A stretch of 64,000 nucleotides of DNA from Gentiana macrophylla. Taxonomy: Eukaryota; Streptophyta; Magnoliopsida; Gentianales; Gentianaceae. The position numbers and the translations under genes are program-made. Below the pieces are notes generated by a model, which did not search any database, was not told where the DNA came from, and was given only the letters and a program-made list of their open reading frames with translations. The stretch lies in contig JAOBSW010001082.1 in assembly GCA_026214975.1 (NCBI GenBank), positions 1 through 64,000 on the forward strand. Reading direction: 5' to 3'. Of this stretch, positions 58,461 through 64,000 are shown piece after piece; the first letter of the stretch is position 1; each line of letters begins with the position of its first letter.

Positions 58461-61332
58461 ATATCTGAATGTCATGGGTCTTAATGATCGGTCAGGTTGT
58501 CGGCTCGAGGCGATCCGTAGAATCGAAACGTCGCCGGTCCATCTAATCATGTGGTACTTTCCCAATATGCTCTTGAACTCAAGTGATTTCGGAAATCCTT
58601 ATAAGCTACCCCTTCATCGTTTGCACAATGATGTGGTATCGGCTTTCAAATCTGGAATCACTCCCGTAATCGAAAAGGAAATCCCGAGGCTATATCGCTC
58701 TCTAGCTACTACAAAGCCGCTAATCACCCAACTAGTTAAAGTCGAGTTGGCGTTCTTTGGATTCCTCCAGGCAATAGCTTCAACACAAGAGTAAACATCG
58801 AGACCGAGATCGACTTAACGATCATCCTTAATCGACACAAAGTCGAAACGGTGTATTCTCACATATCCAAGTTCACATTTGAATATGCCCGCATATCATT
58901 CCTCGTTCTCTCAAGATACTAAAGGACATACTAAACTTGCTTTGTTAAGTGCCGAATCTAAGATTCGATCAAAATTGACGTTCAATAACCTCGACCATCT
59001 CTTGTCACAAAGAGAATCCATCCCATTTCTCTTTATCCGAAGATTTAGAGAGTCATTCCCGAGGCATAGGGTAGAACTTCCTCGTTGAATGTTGCATACA
59101 CGGATGCATCATCTTAACCAATAAGATGGATGGGAAACCAATGACTCGATTCTAATGAATTCGACCGAGTCAAACTCTTGAATGTTGTCCAAATCTCTCA
59201 TTGCGCAGAGAATTGTGGCATTGTCGGTCGACTTGAGATAACACACCCATGTTGAGTCCAAGCTGGTGCGGCGTTATCCTTCACAAACACTAATATATAT
59301 GTATATATTCACTCATGTACTAAAATTGATATCCGTCTACACAAGACTTATCAATATTCTCGGTCAAATCCATATATTATAGAAATATATGACTTCCAAT
59401 GACCAAGAGGTTTGCTTTTATCCACAAAGGACATAAGCCTTGCAGTCATCCTGTCATAAGTTCATAAGGCAATACCCTTCTGTTCGAATGAATCCAGATT
59501 CCGTTTGTTTGGCAAGAAAGTCTCGGGAATCACCCTATTTTTCGCTTTTGAACGAAATCATGAATTACCGAATTCATTCTACTCTTTTTCGTGTAGATCC
59601 AATTACTCCCGCTGGGCCTGAGACACTCGGTGGTTCTACAAGAGTATGAAGCGACTCCTGAGTACCAAACTCCATTCACAGTGGTTATGGCTTGTAAACC
59701 AACCTCTATTATCGTAATCCTATATCGCTCACAAAAGAGCCATAGGTCATCAATCGATCCTCGAGACTACAAAGTCCGCAGAAACCGTAATGGGTAATGG
59801 ATAAACCATACTCCCACTATTTTCTTGGTGGATCGAAATTTCGATCTAGTTTAGCAAAAGATTTAGTGTTATCACCAACAACCAAAGTTGGATGTGGTTT
59901 GATCTAATCGGTAAGTAACTACCTTGAGTATCCGTACTCTAAGGTTCAAGGTTTGTTGTTCATAGACTCTATCAGAAAGGATGCAACAGCATAGCTGTCC
60001 CTTCCAGATGTCAAGAATCTGATAACGAACCTTTCTCTCAATTCTTCAAGATATATCACGATTTGGTCACTGACCGAACGTGTACGTGAAATTTACAGTC
60101 AAACCATCAAGCATCATGTGCTAAATGCTTATATTGACGGAATTTGGGTGAACCGAATCCACTCATTATTCGTTAATTCCAAAGCATATTCTAGGTAGAC
60201 TTCTCGGTTCTACACTTCAATGTAAACCGTTATTTCACTTCCAATATCTTTATTGAGTTAAGCAGTGTATTGTAGCACATCTACAACTATGTAAGGCAAT
60301 TCAATGGTTTCTTCCTTAGTGAAAGCATTTCACTATGAGGCAGGCCGAACATCGCCTCTAGGACTATGTGATGGCCCATTTTCGAGTATAGAATACTCCA
60401 TCTCCGATGTAATCCGAGACACCATAAAATATTTTGGATAAACTTACCGGAGTGTTTGAATAGTTATCGACAAGAAGTCACTACTCGGAAGCTCCTACTA
60501 GCTTGTATCTTTCATCGGACCCGAGGTCGTCATGAACAAGCAATGTTACTTCTTTATAACCATTATCCTTTCCAAATTGAAAGGAAACTTAGTCATTGAA
60601 CCTTTGAGACAATATAACCAGACTGGGTGAAAGGAATCACCCTGAGCCAGTCTTCAGGTCTTGTCTTTTAGGGACTATGCACTAACTATGGAATATGAAG
60701 AAGCGTTTATCTAAATATAGAAACCAATTGCTTTTAATAGTTCTTAAGATGTGTTATATACATATTTCAGCAGTTGTAAGTGGTTTTGACTTTATCAAAC
60801 AAAAGTCCGAGTCTCGGATTCGTACTACAAATGGTATATTCACTTTCTATAAGACAAACAAATTATCGAATAAAAGGTAAATCCATTCGTTTCAACGAAT
60901 CTTAAACAGAAAAATGAATCTTCTGCGATATCCAAGGGTTGAATCTGAGATTCATTTCCTCATATCACTCCCACTATTTTGCTAAAATTACTGCCCGTTG
61001 TCTATTAATCGTTAATGCACAACTATCTCGTTCTTCCAAAGAACATAGCCTAAGAGAAAATCACCAAGGATTCATAGGTTGGTGATCCGAAATCACTATC
61101 CTTATCCTATGACTTTCGGTTTGTTAATTTTCGTTTTAGCCTTAAAATCAACTCCGATTTTAGATGACTAACACTTTTAGACATATTCTCCCATTCTTGA
61201 CTTTCCGTGAATGGAAAAATGATCTTGAACCAAAGTGTTCGTTTGAGTAACACTACTCTTGAACCGTGGGATGTCTATTTCGATTGTTACTTGTTAGGAC
61301 TTCTCGGATTTTCTATCATACGAGAAAAAAAC

Positions 61333-61735
61333 AACAAATCATAACATTAAAGCTCCCACTAGTTTATCGGTTCCAAATACCGCCTAACCAAAGAATGCTT
61401 ATTTTATGATTTTCCAATTTTTCAATTTGAAAATCTCTCGTGTAAACACTTACGAGTTCTAATGTTTCGAAAAACAACAAATCATAGAACTCCCACTAGT
61501 TCATCGATTCCAAATATCGTCCAACTAGCGACATTTCATGACTTTCCGGTTTTTCAATTAGAACGGTTACGTGTGTAGTCAATTACACTTTTCTAATGTT
61601 CTAGAAAAACAATAAATCATAAAGCTCCCACTAGTTCATCAATTCCAAATATCGTCCAACTAGTAACACTTCATGATTTTCCGATTTTTCAATTAGAAAA
61701 TTTACTCGTGTAATTACTACACACTTAAAATTCAC
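61333..61735. repeat. Internal tandem repeat of element X copy 2
   Basis: Three units of about 120-145 bp share CTCCCACTAGTTCATC and CAAATATCGTCCAACTAG. It is the counterpart of 14740-15160. Confidence 0.85.
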
Positions 61736-63873
61736 TAAGAATTTCAAAGTCCGAAATCACCTTTGATCAAACTAAGTTTGTCTCCCGTTTAACACAAATG
61801 ACACTAGTGACATACCCATATGTCACTGGTTTTAAAAGGCTTAAGAGAAAATATCTCTTCCGAAAAATAATTGCATTATCAATTAACTAGTTCAACGCCC
61901 TAGTTACTTTCCACTTTTAACGAAGTCAATACTAGTCAATTATAAATTTTTAAGCAATTTAGTAAGGGATATAATGTGTAAATAAAATGACATATATTAA
62001 TTCAAGTTTAACACTACTATATTATTTTATTTTAGGAATTGTAAACTAAAAGTAAGTCTACTCTACCATTCCAAGGTTTTAACCTTGCATCTCAAGTCCG
62101 CCGTAGGGTAGGTCAAAGAGATCAACGGTTAAATCAATGAATAACTTGTGAGAATCAGACATCCCACGAGAATCGAACATCCCTTTATGCATTGACTACC
62201 TTCCTTTTTAGCCTAGGTATTACCAAAAATACCCTTGATGAGTGTGACCTACTATATCGGATCTCTTAGTACGCCCGAGTGTGCCGTCGTAGGATAGGTC
62301 GGTGACCCGACGAGTACCCGTAAATCCTATCCTTTCGGAGACCAAGCCATGAATGTTGATAGGGGTGAACACCATCCGTAGGGGACGAAATCAAAGCGCC
62401 GTGGCGCCACCCTTCTCTCACTTACTTGCATCTATAGTAGAGACCGTGGGGTTGGCTGCCGCCTTCCCGCTCCCACTCAATATTTTGGAAGTGGTGGTGG
62501 GTTAACTAACCACGTCTTTTGATGTTAACATAAAAGTACATGAAATCAAGGATTCGAATGGTGTCGGTGACGAGGCAAGCCTACCCGCCCTATTCGTTGG
62601 AACATATGTGATGATCGGACGAAATCGGGTCAAGAGAGCGTTTGAGATGGGAAGGAATCACCCCTCCGTTCTCCGGTGTGGCTTAGTCTTGCCGGACCCC
62701 GTGCATACATCACACTAGGAGGGTTAAGTCGGTCGAGCCTAGCTCGATTGACCACCCAACCTATAAGCGAACCGCTTTTATCCAAGATTTATTGTTCATT
62801 TACCATCATTCAATCTCGTAGAGACACTACGAATCAAAACGTGATCTCGTTGGAGCTTTAAGGCGTTCACCGAGAACACACACCGAAAGGCTAACGATTT
62901 CATAACCCGTCCTCGGATCTTTAATTAGTTACTAAATTAATTAATTACCACGATTAATTAAATTTCAACTAATTACGCGAGTTTGTATACATGCCTATTT
63001 TAATTACCAAAATTAAAATTCTACATGTATGCATGGAGTGGATTTATGATATGATGCATGTCATGGCAATTCGATTTTATATCTATTTTATGATCAAACA
63101 CATAAAAATAAATTATGGAAAATTTAAACACCGAGATGGATCGTTGGTACTTCGACTAACCTATTTTCTAAGGAAAAGTAAACATTTAATCTAAGTCTTC
63201 AAATCTTGATCTTGAAACTTCCGGATCTTCAAAGCTTCGATCTCATACCTAACCACTTAACGCATTTATGAGAGAGAGGAGGCCGTAATATACCAATATA
63301 TTTAAAATATATCTATATTAATAAAAAAAACTTTGTTTTTTTTTTTTTTTATTCACGGCAGAAAAAAAAACACTATTTTATTAGTCAAACCAATTAGGTT
63401 AAAAAAAATAAGCTGCCGCCTTATAATTTATGTCAATTGCCGCCGATGACCAAATATACAATTTGACAAATATGATTAAAACAATGCTGCCGCCGCCAAT
63501 TTATATAAAAAAAAAAACAATTCGGCCTCCCGCTTTTACCTTCGATGATTTTCAACACCATGATCTTCGTCGTCTTGAACCCGGATCAAAATTAAAAAAC
63601 AAAAGGTACTACCTTTTTACATCAAATTTCGAATGCAACAAAATTAAATTACAAATCCTATGCTCAATTGATGCTAATCAAAAGGGCTACAAAATAGATC
63701 TACGGGTAAACAATACCAACCCAATCCATCTCTTCAACCAAGACATTCATAACATAAAAAAAATAAATCATGCGTCGGCCCTATTTGTAAAAAAAAAAAT
63801 TGGGACAAAAAAAACTACATGTTTTACCACTCCTAGATCTAATATTTTATACGTATAAATATAGATCACCTTA

Positions 63874-63887
63874 GCGACTGATACCAC
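63874..63887 (-). other. Primer-binding site of element X
   Basis: On the minus strand it reads GTGGTATCAGTCGC, close to the TGGTATCAGAGC complement of initiator tRNA-Met. It adjoins the 5' LTR. Confidence 0.8.
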
Positions 63888-64000
63888 TGTTAGGAAAATA
63901 TCATCGCAACGGAAGCGATTTAAGGATCTAGATCTATATAATACACGTAATAAAACATTAAATCTACATCTACAAGTAAGTTGTAGAACATACCTCTTGG
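63888..64000 (-). repeat. 5' LTR of element X copy 2 (start only)
   Basis: The first 113 bp match 56419-56531 with very few differences. The rest is outside the window. Confidence 0.95.

Larger units (their letters stand above)
56419..64000 (-). mobile_element. Element X, copy 2: copia-like non-coding LTR element, runs off the window
   Basis: Minus orientation: 3' LTR 56419-58249, purine tract (minus strand GCAAGTGGGAGAT) at 58250-58262, interior to 63887, PBS at 63874-63887, and the start of the 5' LTR from 63888. The interior of 5.64 kb has no recognisable gag or pol domains on either strand. The longest frame is only about 142 codons (63430-63858) and looks unrelated to known domains. LTR termini, PBS and PPT are of Ty1/copia type, so it is best described as a LARD mobilised in trans. 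With the second LTR the full length would be about 9.3 kb. Confidence 0.85.

Noticed and set aside
63430..63858. A 142-codon frame inside element X
   Set aside because: Lysine/asparagine-rich composition matches the local AT bias; it is antisense to the element and has no recognisable domain.
1..64000. A biosynthetic gene cluster around the P450s
   Set aside because: Only one enzyme family is present. The neighbouring fragments (carrier-like and CCCH) give no pathway link.

Overview
This is a plant nuclear, heterochromatin-like window. The evidence is intron-bearing cytochrome P450 genes, Athila-type Ty3/gypsy and Ty1/copia LTR retrotransposons with plant primer-binding sites, Helitron ends, and long AT and poly-T tracts. 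The P450 reads like the CYP84A (ferulate/coniferaldehyde 5-hydroxylase-like) group, which suggests a eudicot. I cannot name the species. There is no prokaryotic operon, CRISPR array or rRNA operon.

Layout. (1) 1-2980: a decayed P450 copy (copy 1) with its 3' flank. (2) 3140-5586: a truncated chromovirus-like gypsy element (gag remnant plus 3' LTR), followed by a stray P450 3'-UTR fragment. (3) 5690-8480: low-complexity DNA with an inverted copy of the P450 promoter. (4) 8485-12481: P450 copy 2, with exon 2 split by a 1.56-kb LTR-like insertion. (5) 12482-42105: one nested retrotransposon block. The host is an Athila element on the minus strand, bounded by the target duplication GAATA. Into it went a copia-like non-coding element (X) and a gypsy-like non-coding element (Y). 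A roughly 10-kb tandem duplication then formed, and an LTR fragment (W) entered the second unit. (6) 42106-42799: the 3' flank of copy 2 resumes. (7) 42832-47640: the start of an ADP/ATP-carrier-like gene, interrupted by a 4.6-kb copia element (43028-47614, TSD GCTTT). (8) 47620-51081: a cluster of Helitron ends. (9) 51295-53764: P450 copy 3, the best preserved gene here. (10) 53765-56418: its 3' flank and the minus-strand 3' end of a CCCH zinc-finger gene. (11) 56419-64000: a nearly complete element X, running off the window.

The host genes are a small P450 tandem cluster with two fragmentary neighbours; everything else is mobile DNA. Copies 2 and 3 share the promoter, a SINE-like insert in intron 2 and about 1.1 kb of 3' flank, so they duplicated after copy 1 split off.

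Three points stand out. First, three LTR families carry arrays of different CpG-rich motifs with the same geometry: pairs about 20 bp apart, in units of about 71 bp in the Athila LTR. Second, the non-coding interior of element Y holds repeated hairpins whose stems change on both sides. Third, differences between duplicate copies fall heavily at CTG/CAG sites. This looks like a consensus-sequence artefact in methylated DNA, and it makes several apparent frameshifts and stops doubtful.
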